From positions 36,438,001 through 36,502,000 of the forward strand of contig JASDFA010000027.1 of assembly GCA_035772735.1 (NCBI GenBank): a stretch of 64,000 nucleotides of DNA, in the 5' to 3' direction. The stretch is from Datura wrightii (taxonomy: Eukaryota > Streptophyta > Magnoliopsida > Solanales > Solanaceae). The notes beneath the pieces are model-generated. The model worked only from the letters and a program-made list of their open reading frames with translations, was not told the origin of the DNA and did no database searches. How positions within the stretch are numbered: the first letter of the stretch is position 1; each line of letters opens with the position of its first letter. The position numbers and the translations under genes were made by a program. Shown in pieces: positions 35,492-48,639 of the stretch.

Positions 35492-38400
35492 TGTTGACAC
35501 CCAATTTTGACCTCCCTACGCCTTAATATGCTGCTTATATATGTATATATTTATTTATTTATTTTACGCTAATATTTGACTTACTTTTGTATTTATAAAA
35601 TAATTTATTATCATAATATTGTGAAAATTATTTCAAGTCACATATATATGACTCATATTAATTTTAGTTTTTGATATTAAATAATTATGTCGTATATGAT
35701 ATATTTCGTATCAATATGCGCCTTTATTTTGAAATATATTATTTACTTAATAAACTATTTACCTAATTTTACTAAATTTTATAAATTTATTTACTAATAA
35801 TATTACTCGAATTTATAAATTATCTATGTTAATAATATGATTGTCATAATATTTGATAACTTAATTTTATATTTTAGATTATTCATAAATATAATAATTT
35901 AATTATATGATATTTACGTAAGTATACTAAGATTTATGATTTTATTTATTAATAATAATATTTAAATGATTTCCTATAATTTAAACTATTTTTATTATTT
36001 ATTATTTATTTATCTATAAATGTAGTATATCTATTAATGTAATAGCAGCTAAATCCAATTTCATCAATTTATTTAAATTATAGTCGTTTTCTATTCAATT
36101 TCATTTCAATTTATTTCAAATCTGGCCACTTTCTATTCAATTTATGTCAATTTTAGCCACTTTTGATCAATATTGGCTATTATTCAAATTCAATTCTAGC
36201 CTAAATTTAAACCTACCCGTTTACTCTACCCGTGACCCGCCTAGACCCGCCTGTGACCCACGGATACTACCATAGACCAGCTCATCTTCCTTAAAATTAA
36301 TCTCAGCCGTCTATTTATTTTAATCCTATGGCTGATGATTAAACCCTATCCACTTCCTTATTTACCACACTTCCCACCCCAAACCCTATCAGACTTTTCA
36401 TTTTCCCTTTCCTCCCTCTCTTCGCCGCCAGCCTTCCTTTTCTTTTCCTCTCTTTTCCTCTCCACTGCCGGCGACGGCAGTGGCAACAACAGCCCGCCGG
36501 CCTCCTCTCTATCACCATCTCCGGCCATTTTCTGCCGAATACAGCAACACCATGCCGCCTCACCTCCTCTCTACCATACTTCTCCCCCTTCTTCTTCCTC
36601 CTCTCCTCTCTCGACCACCACCGGCGTCACAACCGCCGGATCTTCCTATCTCCCTTCCTCCGCACACCACTGCCAATTGCCAAACCAGCGTCGCACCACC
36701 ATCACCTACGGCCAGCACCGGCAACTAACCGGCCACCAAACCTCCATAACAACCAACAGTCGCCGACCTCCTCTCTCTTTCTCTCCGCCAGAAACCACCG
36801 CAAAACAGTAGCCCTGCACCAACCGGCCACCAAACCGCCATAACTTCCGGCAGGCGAGACCACCAACAACCCGACCTCACGTCATCAACTTCTTCTTCTC
36901 CCTTCATTTTTCAGTCAACCCACGAACAGAAACGTTTTCTTTGTCTTTGTCCTTTTCTAACTTCTCTCGTCTCCGGCGAAATAGCATTGGGTTTTGTTAA
37001 TATTGTGCATTCCATTCTTTATCTGTTTCTATTTGGAAAAAATAATTATTAAAAAATTATTATCTTGTTCACTAATGATTCTTTCTAAATTACATATATT
37101 ATTACGATTATTTGTTGTTGCAAAAACGATCAGATTTGACACTGTTACTTGTGGTCTTGGACAGAGTATAGAACAGTGAAGATGAGTTCACGATGGATCT
37201 ATCACAGATCTGTCTGTGACATGGTTACTTGACACTTTGAAAATCTCCCTCTTCCCTCTGCCACTTGTTCTTGTCTCTGCTAAGCTAGATTTAAATTATT
37301 TATGCTCGGCTAAAACATGTTTATATTACTATTCATGTTTTCTCTTAGAATATCAACTAAGAGTATTTTGATTATTTGTGTGATTTTCGTTTCTGCTGTG
37401 TTGATCTGACTAATACACTCATGAAAAATGTTTATTCATTTCTACATGGCTTTAGGTATACACACTTTTCTTGTTAAATATTTTTGAAGAATCTTTTGTT
37501 ATTTGTCCGGTACAATTATGTATACATACTCATTGGTCCTCCTGTTTTGAACTATGATACTGATCTTCTGATATTCTCCTTTTGCCTCTCGTTACTGAGT
37601 ACAAATTTATTGAAGTCTTATAAATAGATTTGATAGCTTTGCCTCTGGTCACTTGGTCCTTGGTAGAAATAGGTAGAATTAAATTCGCTATAGTTATTGA
37701 TTCAGGATTAAGGTATGATACATATTTATTATGGTATCAAAAATTTGTGATTAATTGAAATCCCGGTGATTTAGTCGATACCTTTATTTGTTTGTCTCAA
37801 TAATTTTATTTATTTAAAATAATTGGCATGCTAAATATGGTACTGTGGAATTACTTTGCACTAGAGAATAATTTCGTGATCAAAGAATCTAGAAGTTTCC
37901 TTACTTGTTTAAAATACTTCTGCTCATATGGTATGTTGACAATATGTATTTAATTTAGCCGATTCAGCAGTTGTTTGTTTATTTATTTATTTTATTCATT
38001 CTATTTATTTATCTATGTATGCATTTGTGCACCTTTATTTTAGTTTGTTTAACAATCCTGGTAACATTTTCCTTTCGTATGATTTACCTTAGTTAAGAGA
38101 AAGATTGACTTGATTATTTCTTTCCTTCTTCTCGCGTTAATAATTATGGTAATTAATTTATTCTTTAGAGATCTCAATATAATTTTATGTCCTAATTTGA
38201 TTCTGTTTTTTTTATTATTTATTACTCATATAATTGATTATTCTCTTTCCATTTTTATTTATTTATTTATTATATTAATTGTTTATTAGGTGATCTTTGT
38301 TTAAGGAAAATGGGCACGGCTGATTTCTTTCTTTCCTTAATTGATTTCGCGGGTGGAATCTGTTGATTGGATGATTTTAAGGAAAACATATTTTCTTTGA

Positions 38401-39689
38401 TGGTTTTCCCTAATTCTTTCCACTGACATCAGCCCTTATTTTATAACTATATAAAGGGGGGTCTTTTCCTCCTTAGTCAGAGAGTTTTTAACAGGGAAAA
38501 GACTCTAATACTTGATTTCCAAATATTACTCTATTTCTATACACTTCTCTCCCATTTCAACACGAGCACTGCTCGGGATCCAAGAGATCCTCGTGATCTT
38601 GACGTGTCGAATTTGGGTTTTGATCCTTGAAAAGCCTCCTTTCAAAATTGCTGACTGTTGCTCTACTTCTTGTATTAATTAACCGGTTAGTCCATCTTTT
38701 ATTTTAATTTAAAGTTTCTGCTATGTGAATTTAACAGTTGCATCAGATTCTGGAAGTAATTTTTTTTTTACATTTACGTGTATATCTGCTATAATTTAAT
38801 ATGTTCAAATAGAAGTTTGTTTATAAATTGCAATCTATTATAGAGAATGGGCAACAGTCTTGTCGTATAGTTCTGTTTAACAGGTTGGAACGAAGAGTCG
38901 CTCGGGATACAAAGGACCATGGATTTATTTATTTATTTATTTTTATTTTAATGTTTGTATTTATTTGTTATTTTTTTTAAATTTGTAATAATTGTAAAAA
39001 ACAATGGTAAATAGTGGAAAGGGGTTTGGGGGTGGGGATTGTATGTTTCTGCTTTAACTAATAACCTCGCCTAGAAATCATGCCATTAGGATTTCAATGA
39101 CATATGTGATTGCTAGATATCATGCCTATAGGATTAATATGAACTTGGTTATTTCGCTAGAAATTATGCCTATAGGGACTATAATAAATTAATTAAAAAC
39201 TTTATTAGTAAACCTGCCTATGGGAACTATTTTGGTAACTGTCGTAATGTTCAAACGGTTTAAGGATTGATTTTTTTTATTTATCCTGCATACAGATTAT
39301 GATACTTGAATGTGATAATCACTAGATATCATGCCTATAGGATTTAATTGTATGCTTGATTTGCACAATCTGAACATTGAGAATCATGTTTAATTTTTTA
39401 ATCAGGAACCTTGCTTTCAAATGATATTTAAATAGATTGGTTGGTGGTTTTAAAGACGTCTGGATAAAATATCGTCTAATATCATATATAAAATAATTAC
39501 TGTTTGAAGGGTTTGTATAATTATAGGCTAATAAAAATATAATAATCTGCGCCAATATTGAACTGATTTACCTGATAATCATTGCTTATTTGGGTTGGAT
39601 TTCCGTCCCATTTCGGAAGCAACAAACACATGCACTTTAGCTATAATCTGCTACTTGAAATTTCGTCACTCTTACAATGTGGGGTCAAC
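35492..39689 (+). repeat. LTR-like block with TGTTGAC...GTCAACA ends
   Basis: It starts TGTTGACACCC exactly where the envelope-like frame breaks and may end GGGGTCAACA at about 39689, a short inverted pair like LTR tips. A TATATAAAG box (38448-38456) is followed by a leader-like stretch, as in a long U3-R-U5. About 4.2 kb would be a long LTR (Tat/Ogre type have such). No target duplication is found, no second copy is in the window, and the right end is uncertain. A GC-rich block is at 36400-36970, and an irregular CATGCCTATAGG repeat at 39070-39350. Confidence 0.5.
38448..38456 (+). promoter_or_regulatory. TATA box in the LTR-like block
   Basis: TATATAAAG followed by GGGG and a Y-rich leader; position within the block fits a U3/R boundary about 30 bases further on. 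Confidence 0.5.
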
Positions 39690-40689
39690 ATCCGCACCTT
39701 GTGGCCTTACTCGGCATTACATTAAGGGCCCGTGACTGTCTGTTGAACCTTGCCTCTAGGCCACACTAGATTAGAGTCTCTGGGTCGGCACCCTATTACC
39801 TTCTCCATAGGCGGACGTACCGCAACATTATAAACTACAATCTTACTGTCTCTTAACTGTCAGTCCGAGGCTTAGTCCTTAATACACGATATTCTCTCAA
39901 TCAGGAGGTGATTCTAATTTCCCCTCAAAATCTGGTATTCCCGCTTCTTCCCTTTATCTTGCTTAAGCTGAGCTCTGGGGTTCAAGGTACCTGCCTTACA
40001 TTGTTAATAAGGTTACTGGTCAAGTCTCAGCTTATACTTTTTCTGGCTTGCAGTCAGACCCATCTGATTCATATGACCTCCCTACCTTTCGATATCACAA
40101 CTGAAATCATAATCATTATCTTGCAGGTATATCCTGCCGTTGTTAGCGTGTTATGGCAGACTTGGCCTTTTTCTGACTCAAACTTAACTATTACTGGGAG
40201 TTCATCACTGACAGGTCTTTTACACCCACTTCGAGTAAGCTAGTAGTCTTACTCGCTCTTTTGACTTATTACGGTGAGGGTATGCACAACTTACGTAATT
40301 ATAGGGCTCCTTACTCTTTCTAACACTTTCTGGAGTTAATCGATCCGTCTTCACTTACTGCTTACTTTGGCAACATCGCCTCAATCCTTATGCTCCTTGC
40401 TATACTGGAATCAAAACAAAGAGGTAGGAATAGCCTTTTCTCACTGCAACGAAATGGAAACATGGAACTGTACCACATCTGAAAAGATGGAGGTGGAAAT
40501 CCCGCATTTCCCTCTCTCTCTCCCACATCTATCCGATAATCTAATATTATCTGTCACCTTAATCAAATCTTACATATCTTAACAAATAAATCAACTAGTA
40601 TATAAGCTATGCTTCTGACTCCCTATTCTGAAGTTATAGAAATATACTGGGGATGGTACCGATAGAGGTTTCACATTGGGAGGTCCCTA
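39690..40689. other. unassigned stretch between LTR-like block and gypsy B leader
   Basis: Both strands were read; frames are broken and no domain is recognised. It could be interior of either neighbouring element. The plus-strand frame 39908-40243 has no recognisable motif. Confidence 0.5.
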
Positions 40690-40991
40690 ATACCTACTCC
40701 CGCTGCTGTAGTTACCCTGCAACTGGCTGGTGCCCTCTTCTGCTGCTATATATCCAATCTTCTGCCTGTGATAGGGTGTCGCTGATCTGACTTTGTATCT
40801 GTAACCAAAGAGTATGATAAGTTTTAGGGACCCAACCCTATACTGTACCGCTCTATAGCACGACTGAATAAGAAGAAAGAGTAACCATCCTATCATGCCT
40901 TGCAGCCTCCTATCTATAGCATGTGGTGCACAACACATCCATAGACAAGACTCTACTTAGCACGGCTTTCAAACTCCCTGGGATACGACCT

Positions 40992-41003
40992 GCTCTAATA
41001 CCA
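40992..41003 (-). other. primer binding site of gypsy B
   Basis: TGGTATTAGAGC on the minus strand, four bases after the LTR end GCCTGACA. Same variant word as in the LARD at 58039-58050. Confidence 0.8.
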
Positions 41004-41007
41004 AGTT

Positions 41008-43487
41008 TGTCAGGCCTCGCCTTGGGAGGCATGACTGGCACCTGGTGCCCTAATACGACCTGGGCTGTTGGACTAGCTGAGCCTAAGCACTTCTGGTGCC
41101 AGGCTGGCTCTAACTCTGGATTTAAGAAAACGACGGGCTATATAACGGCTGTAAATACAGCCCCCGGCCGACTAGGCCTATAGCCACCTGTAAGAAAACA
41201 ACAGCTACCCAGAACAACTGAATCAATAGGGAACCTATACGGGCCGACAAGGTCACCATGCTGTCTAGTTATTTCTAAGTCAAGAAAACAAGTGCCAAAC
41301 TGCTACGTGACCAACAAGATCACCACTACAAACTGAATACGGCCCCACACGGCCATCATAAACAAACTAAACATAAACACGACCGCACACGATCGGTACA
41401 GCTAACCATAGGGAATATACAATCTGTAAGCCTCTGAGAATAAAAAGAGATGGTCGGGACAGGGCCCTGGCCTACCCATACTGGACAATAAAAGAAAAAT
41501 ACACCTCTGTTTTTCAAGCTCCGGATGAAAGGAGCTGAAGGCTCTGTAGCGCTGGCTGGAACTACTAGGGGTTTGCTCCTCGTCTACGGGTACCTGCAGG
41601 TAAGTAATGCAGTGCCCCAAACGGGCGTCAGTACCGCTGGTACTGAGTATGCAAAGCAACAACTGGAAATAACTGAAAACAAGTAATATAACTGATAGAA
41701 CTGTAGTAGAAAGAAATAGACTGTAATTGGCTTAAAGTATGAATTCAAGACTGTCCTCAACTATGCTAAAAGGAGTAGGAGTCGTACCTGGTAACGTAGC
41801 ATTCTACTGTCTGTCTACTCATAACTAACATAACATGGCATAATATAGCATAACATAACATAACATAGCGCACATAAACCTTACCTGGCCCCCATAAGCC
41901 GGAAGGTATGACCAACATGCAATCTATACCCCTACCCCGGTATCCCATCTCCCGTAGTAATTATAAGCATCCTTCCGGTCCCCTGGGTATGCACTTGGGC
42001 CCGCTGAGCCCCTGACTATAACTGTACCTGAGTCCGGAGGACTCCTGAATCAACACCCCGAGCGTACCCGCTCGACGGGGGTGTATAAAAGCCGACCAAG
42101 GCAAAATATGGGGAAATTGGCATCCCAGAGCGACGTATCCTTGCCCTCTGGCGGACAATTCGATACAAATATTAACTCTGGGGCGGTCATGAATGCTAGG
42201 TAATCCAACCCAAAACAATACAGTCGAGTCTCAACTGATAATATTAACTGCATACGATACATGCTGAAGCTAATGATAGTATTGTGTATATATATAATAC
42301 ATGTTGAAACTGATAATGGTATATATATAATTTCTGTCATATTGTGCTGAATCTGATACTGAAACAAGATGTAATATTTCTGCTGAGAATCATGTTGTAT
42401 AACTAAGTTTCATGGTAAACATGATTTTCTATTTCTAACATGCTTTCTAAAATTCATATTAAGCTACTATTCTATTTCTGAAATACTTTACGGGAACTTA
42501 TATTGCTTTACTCAGTTTCGGCTGAACATGATAATATCCCAGCATACTATACTAAATTACATACTGGGCATGCTGTACTATCTCTGAAACTTCCTACTAG
42601 AATTTATATCGTGCTAGTAAGTTTCACGCTACACATGACATGATGTTTCCAACATCGTACTAAAATTTATACTAAACATAATATGCGGCTTCTGAAACAT
42701 TCTACTGGCACTTGAGCTATTTTACTATACCGGAACTACTAGCTTGCCGAAGAAACTGGCTTTACATACCTTGTCCGTTAACTTTCTGAGTATCTGGCGT
42801 AACTCGCTAATTTTCAGCTATTTCTTCCAACTGCATTCATATTCATAGCAATTAGAACTAAATTCATTGATATTCTGGAAGAAAATACTACTTGAATATA
42901 TATATAGCCCAAACTTTGACTTATCGGAAAACAGCCGAAAACTTGCTATTTCTCGAAAGTCCAGAAGGGAGAAATACTCACTTTAGGGATAGGAGTATAC
43001 TGACACTAATTTGGAGCAATTCCACTTACCTTAGCTCGGTAGCACGACGGTTCGCCGGCCGAATTTCACGAAACCGAACCCGTAGGAATGCTCTTTGCTG
43101 CTTAAACCTCACTACCCAAGGTTATATCGAGTTTGGACTGCGTATAATGGCGTAATCGGAAGGAAATTTCTATAAAACCTTCATGCCCTCTATTTTCTGT
43201 TTACTCTCTGGAAATTATGAATTAAAATGAGACAAAATCGAAGTGGAGGGGTTTATATACTTGAGGCTGAACCTCACCTCCGTGGCACGTTGGCCATCGC
43301 GGAGGTGAGCCCTTCGTGACACGTTGGCCATCACGGAGGGGTTCTGCCCAGCCTCCTCTTGCGATGGTTCAACGTGGTGCTTGTCCGGCCTTTTCCCGGG
43401 CCTTTTTCTAGCATGTGTGGCATTCTAAGACTCTTAACCAACATGCGAATAGGCCATCTAAATGTCAAGAATTTACGGGGTGTAACA
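41008..43487 (-). repeat. 5' LTR of gypsy B
   Basis: On the minus strand it begins TGTTACACCCCG and ends GAGGCCTGACA (2480 bp). Close to its U3 start (plus 43275-43340) are two copies of a palindromic phrase built from CTCCGTG, GTTGGCCA and CGGAGG. Confidence 0.85.
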
Positions 43488-43491
43488 AAAG

Positions 43492-45657
43492 CCTAGTCTA
43501 AGACACATTCAAATATGGGGTTGTCTAGCCCACGTGCTAAAGGAAAAAACTAATAAGTTGGAATCAAGGACAAAAATATGTGTCTTTATTGGATATCCAA
43601 AAGGGACGAAATATGGTTTTTTTTATTATTTTAAAGAAAAGATGGTCATTACTACAACAAATGCCAAGTTTATAGAAGAGGACTATTTAATAAACCATGT
43701 TTCGAGAAGTAAACTTGCTTTACAGGAATTGAGCAATGGATTAACAAATGATGTATCCCAAGAACAAATTCCACAAGCAAGTATTGACATACCACTCCAT
43801 TATTGTTATGGGAGAGATGTCAATAGGCAATGGGAGGTGCAAGTGCAAAGATCGGACATCTCGCTACCTCAAGATAGTAGGAGCAATGTTGACCAACCTG
43901 CATTTGTCGAGCAACCTGTGCCCGGGGAAGAAGTTTGAGATAATCAGGATTTAGTTCCCAAAAGTGATATTGTGGTTCCATCGCAAGATCAGATTAATGA
44001 TCTTGTAGTGAGTCGTCGTAGTGTGAGAGTTATTAAAAAACTCATTCAGTTTGCGCTCTTGGGAGAATCTTATGATAGAAACCCTGAAGAGCCTAATACA
44101 GAACCCCTTAGTTACGTTGAAGCACTACAAGATACAGATGCTGAAAAATGGATAGTCGCTATGATATATGAAATGGAGTCTATGTACTCCAATAAAGTTT
44201 GGGATCTTGTAGAACCACCTGTAGAAGTTAAACCCATTGGTTGTAGATGGATCTATAAGAAAAAAAGAGGGGTGGATGGAGAAGTGCAGACTTTTAAAGT
44301 TAGGCTTGTTGCAAAAGGGTTTACTCAAAAAGAAGGAATTAATTATGAGGAAACCTTTTCGCCAGTAGCCATGCTTAAATCCATCATAATTCTCTTATCC
44401 ATTGCTGCTCATTATGATTATGAGATCTGAAAATGGATGTCAAAGCGGCTTTTCTTAATAAAAGTCTTGATGAGTGCATATATATAGCACAACCAGAGGG
44501 TTTCGTGGAAAATGGCAACGAGCACATGTTGTGCAAGCTGAAAAGATCCATTTATGAATTGTAACAGGCATCTAGGGCATAGAACACTTATTTTGACAAT
44601 TCGATTAAGACTTTTGGTTTTGATCAATGTGAGAACGAGCCATGCATATATAAAAAGTGGGAGAGAGATAAAGTAGCGTTTTTGATTCTGTATGTGGATG
44701 ACATTTTGCTCATAGGAAATAATGTGAGCATGTTGAAATCGGTCAAAGAGTGGCTGTCCTGGTGTTTTGATATGAAAGACTTGGGTGAAGCGGCTCATAT
44801 CCTTGGGATCAAGCTCATGCGAGATTGCAAGAAAAGGATATTAGGCTTGTCTCAAACACTTTATATTGATATGATTCTTACCAGGTTTAGCATGAAAAAT
44901 TCCAAAAAGGAATTTCTTCCTTTTAGGCATGGAATTTCTCCATCGAAGGACCAGTCTCCCAAAACGGCTGATGAGATAGAGAGGATGGGGATGATCCCTT
45001 ATGCTTTTTCTGTTGGGAGTCTCATGTATGCTATGCTATATACTAGACCTGACATTTGCTTTGTTGTTGGCATGGTTAGTAGATATCAGTCTAATCCTAG
45101 GAATGAACATTGGACTACAGTTAAGCATATAATCAAGTATTTGAAAAGGACTAGGGATTATATGTTGATTTTTCACCCGGGAGATCTAGTACCCGTAGGG
45201 TGTACAAATTCAGATTTTCATTCTGATAGAGATTCTAAAAAATGTACCTCAGGTATGTGTTTACTTTAGGAGGTGGAGCCATAAGTTGGAGGAGTATAAA
45301 ACAATCATGTGTTGCTGATTCCACCATGGATGTCAAGTATGTAGCTGCCTATGAGGCGGCTAAGGAGGTTGTTTGGCTTCGGAACTTATTCCTTCGATTG
45401 AAGCACCAATTATACTTTATTGTGATAATAGTGGTGCGGTTGCAAACTCAAAGGAAAAACGAAGTCACAAAAAAAGCAAGCATATTGAGAGAAAATATCA
45501 CTTAACCCGGGACATAACTCAGAGAGGAGATGTAAAGGTTTTAAAGATTGCATCGCAGAAAAATTTGGCTGACCCGTTTACAAAGAGCTTGTCACAAAAG
45601 CCTTTTGATAAGCATGTAGAAGGACTGGACGTTAAATTTGTAGGTGCACGGTTGTGA
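43492..45657 (+). pseudogene. pol of copia C2: integrase end, reverse transcriptase, RNase H (degenerate)
   Basis: The integrase end is marked by IQIWGCLAHVLK and FIGYPKGTKYGFFYY. The reverse transcriptase starts near 44110 (YVEALQDTDAEKW), with GCRWIYKKKRG and LVAKGFTQKEGINYEETFSPV, and keeps the catalytic YVDD near 44690-44702. A one-base loss near 44426, stops near 44562 and 44580, and a frame change near 45253 interrupt it. RNase H motifs are altered: TNSDFHSD where Asp is expected in place of Asn, and TMDVKYVA where the family has Glu at the acid position; YCDNSGAV keeps its Asp. The C-terminal NLADPFTKSLS is intact and stops at 45655-45657. Confidence 0.9.
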
Positions 45658-45672
45658 GTCTAAGTGCGAGAT

Positions 45673-47049
45673 TGTTAGGATATACTATTAACCATGTAGT
45701 TTTAGTATAATATTATGTTTCAGCTTTGTAAGACTTTTATTTTATTCATTTGATTGATAAAGTCTTGTTTTAAATAGATCATTTTTGCATGTGCGTCCTT
45801 TACTTATATAGTAGATGATTTGGTGTATAGAGTTTATCTTATACATAGAAGATTAAATCATCAGTTCTTATAAGTATAAAGTTTATATATATTCACAATC
45901 TAAGATGATAATTGGACAAATTCATCGGTATGATTGTAGAACAGGATTAAATATAATTTATTTTGATTATGAGAATGGTATTATTTCAACTTCTTATGCT
46001 AGTACATTTTAAATATATTGAACGGACCAAGTAGAGAAAAATATTTTATCCGACTTAGTAAAATAAATTCTCTAGATCATTAAATGTGCTTATACTCTTA
46101 ATCTTGATATAATTATTATGATCAATGTCATTTGCTTGTTGTTTTGATCTATCAAAGGGTGAAACTCTTTCACGAGTTAAAATGTTCTTGATAGGTTAGA
46201 TGATGAAAAATGATATTTGTGAAATAATAGTTAGTTGATGGAATCCATGTTTTGACCTTGAGATTGATGATACCCGTTTGTGATTGCTTATAAGGTTTCA
46301 TGTGAAAACCCTGCAGGCGGATTCGGTATCCGTCACATGAAATAAGTTAAGCGTTTGAATAAACGATTAAATTGATCAATGAATTAAATAGTCAGAAATT
46401 TAATTCGATTGGTTGGTATTTGTAATATTAACATGGGGAGTTAAATAAGAATTTAATGATTGATTTTGAAATTATACTGAGGAGTGCAATTACGAATTTT
46501 TAGTGGAATAATATGTAATTCATCATGGTAGGTTAATTCATTCATTATTTTAAATTAATACCATAATTGGAAGCCTCACTGATTAAATCTGTAGTCCCTG
46601 CTATGCCTGATTAATTAAAGAACTTGAAAAAGGAAGAAATCTATTTTCTTAAAGTAGTAAAATCCTACAAGATTTTGGACAACTTCAGAAAAGGTAAGTA
46701 GTACACGTTTTGGGTTTCATACCCTTAAAAATATGTGAATATACAAGGAAAGTAGGAATCTTATACATTTTGGGATTAGGGTTTTACACCTTAAAAATGT
46801 GATTATAAATAGAGTTTTTTCTTCTTGAAAAAATCATCTTTTCTGAGAAGCAGTACTTGCCCACACAAGTATTCCCTACTCGAAAATTATTCAGGCTATA
46901 GTAGAAGACTGCAGACCTAGAGAGCGAATTAGACATTTTATGCGAAAGTTTCAAGAGGTTAGTATTTCATAATCTAATTCGTTATTATTTTGATTCATGT
47001 AAGATAGTTGATCCAATTTATGTTTGCTTCCGCTGCGCATGTTTTAACA
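45673..47049 (+). repeat. 3' LTR of copia C2
   Basis: It begins TGTTAGGATA after GTGCGAGAT (polypurine position) and ends TGTTTTAACA (1377 bp). A TATAAATAG box at 46804-46812 fits the promoter. The right flank begins ATATA; its partner is not visible. Confidence 0.8.
46804..46812 (+). promoter_or_regulatory. TATA box of copia C2 LTR
   Basis: TATAAATAG, about 245 bases before the LTR end, followed by a T/C-rich leader. Confidence 0.6.
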
Positions 47050-47279
47050 ATATATGCTTCAAGTTCTTAATAGTCTCCTGTTTATTTTTCTTAATCCAAA
47101 ATAAATTCAAAATGTTAATAGTGTGTACATTAGATTAGATTTGAATAGGCCGATTCTTCATTTATTTCAACTTGTATTTTCATACTGAAGAGTTTGTAAT
47201 ATTCATAATAATGCAATTTTAACATGACTCATATCATAGAAATTATTTCCTTTGGATTCACGTGCAACGCACATATTCG

Positions 47280-47388
<109 letters not shown>

Positions 47389-48241
47389 ATATATATATAC
47401 ATTGAACTTTTTATTCTTCATTAACAGACATTGTAATAGACAAAATTGTCGTGTACTATATTTTAAATAATTATTATTTTAATAATTAGGACTTTAAAAT
47501 TAATTAAAGATATAGCAGTTAAATCTTTATTAATTTGTAAAAGGTAAAAACTCTTAATATTTAATATTTTAAAATTGACAAAAAAAAATTTCTTAAATCT
47601 TTTCTTATTTGAACTGTATTAAAAGTTCTAATATTGACACTTTAAAATCAATTATAATTGTGTTAACTCATATCAATCCCTTATTTATTAAATGAACTAA
47701 TTATCTATCATAATTTTTTCACTCACGATATAAAAAATAAATTCTATAATTTTATTATGCGTTAGTACGTCGAATTCCACCACCACCACTTCCTCCTCCT
47801 CCTCCTCCTCCTCCTTCTCCTTCTTCTTCTTCTTCTTTAAAAAAAATATATAGAAACACAACATACTTTAAGTTGTTTCAATTAATAAGTGCTCTTGTTA
47901 TTCACTCTCTTTAATTAAATCTACACTATTTCTTTCAATAGAAAATTGTGTAATAATTAACATAAAATATACATATAATGCATGCATTTAAGTGCTTATA
48001 TATAAAAGCGAATTGACTTTTTTCTTTCAATTAAACGATATTTCTATGATGTTTTTATTCATTGAAATGAATATTGGAACAATTGAAGAAGGACCTACTG
48101 GATTGGATCAAACTTTTAAACATAATCATTTATCAATTTGAAATTCATAATTTTATTTCTAAATTCTTATATTGATACACAAACACATCTTTTAAATATT
48201 ATTTATGCTATTTTAAAGTTATTCCTATTAATATGAGGAAC

Positions 48242-48270
48242 ACGCGCGGAAGCGCGTACGCTAAAACTAG
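48242..48270 (+). other. Helitron-like 3' terminus (hairpin plus CTAG)
   Basis: ACGCGC-GGAA-GCGCGT forms a perfect 6-bp stem; nine bases later comes CTAG. This is the layout of Helitron 3' ends. The next base is C, not the expected T, and no 5' TC end or helicase is identified. Confidence 0.3.
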
Positions 48271-48639
48271 CAGTTAAATAAATATGGAATGATTGAATTC
48301 AAAATTTATGAAGCAGTTTAATTATGAAAATTTAGTAAAATAATTCATAATTTATTATAAAAAATAATTTAACTAGAAAAAAGTTATTTTCATAATAGAA
48401 AACATTTTTTTAATTAATTGATGCTTGTTGTTCCCATATAAAAATACGGATCCAGGAAATCCGTTTCTTAATGATAAAAGGAAAGAAGCTAGCGCAACAC
48501 CTAAGCAACAAAGAAAATGAGCAAATATATTAAAATAGTATATGAAAAAAGTAATACATCAAAATGATAAATTCGCCTTATCTTAAGCAAACTGTATATT
48601 CTTACTTCACGTCAGTTTGCCGTGATCAATTTTTTTAAT

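Larger units (their letters stand above)
40690..43487 (-). mobile_element. 5' end of Ty3/gypsy element B (LTR plus leader), minus strand
   Basis: Reading the minus strand: LTR (43487-41008), primer site (41003-40992) and a leader (to about 40690) with wording similar to the leader of element A (AGTTTGAAAGCC after the primer site). No gag or pol follows, so the element is truncated or non-autonomous. Its 5' LTR abuts copia C2 inside that element's integrase region. Confidence 0.8.
43488..47049 (+). mobile_element. Ty1/copia element C2, 3' half
   Basis: A copia pol frame starts abruptly at 43488 next to the gypsy B LTR and runs through reverse transcriptase and RNase H to a 3' LTR (45673-47049). 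The 5' LTR, gag, protease and integrase core are not in the window, so the left part was lost or displaced by element B. Confidence 0.88.

Noticed and set aside
36335..36811. 158-codon Pro/Ser-rich frame as a host gene
   Set aside because: Low-complexity composition, no domain, and location inside an LTR-like block; kept only as a composition finding.
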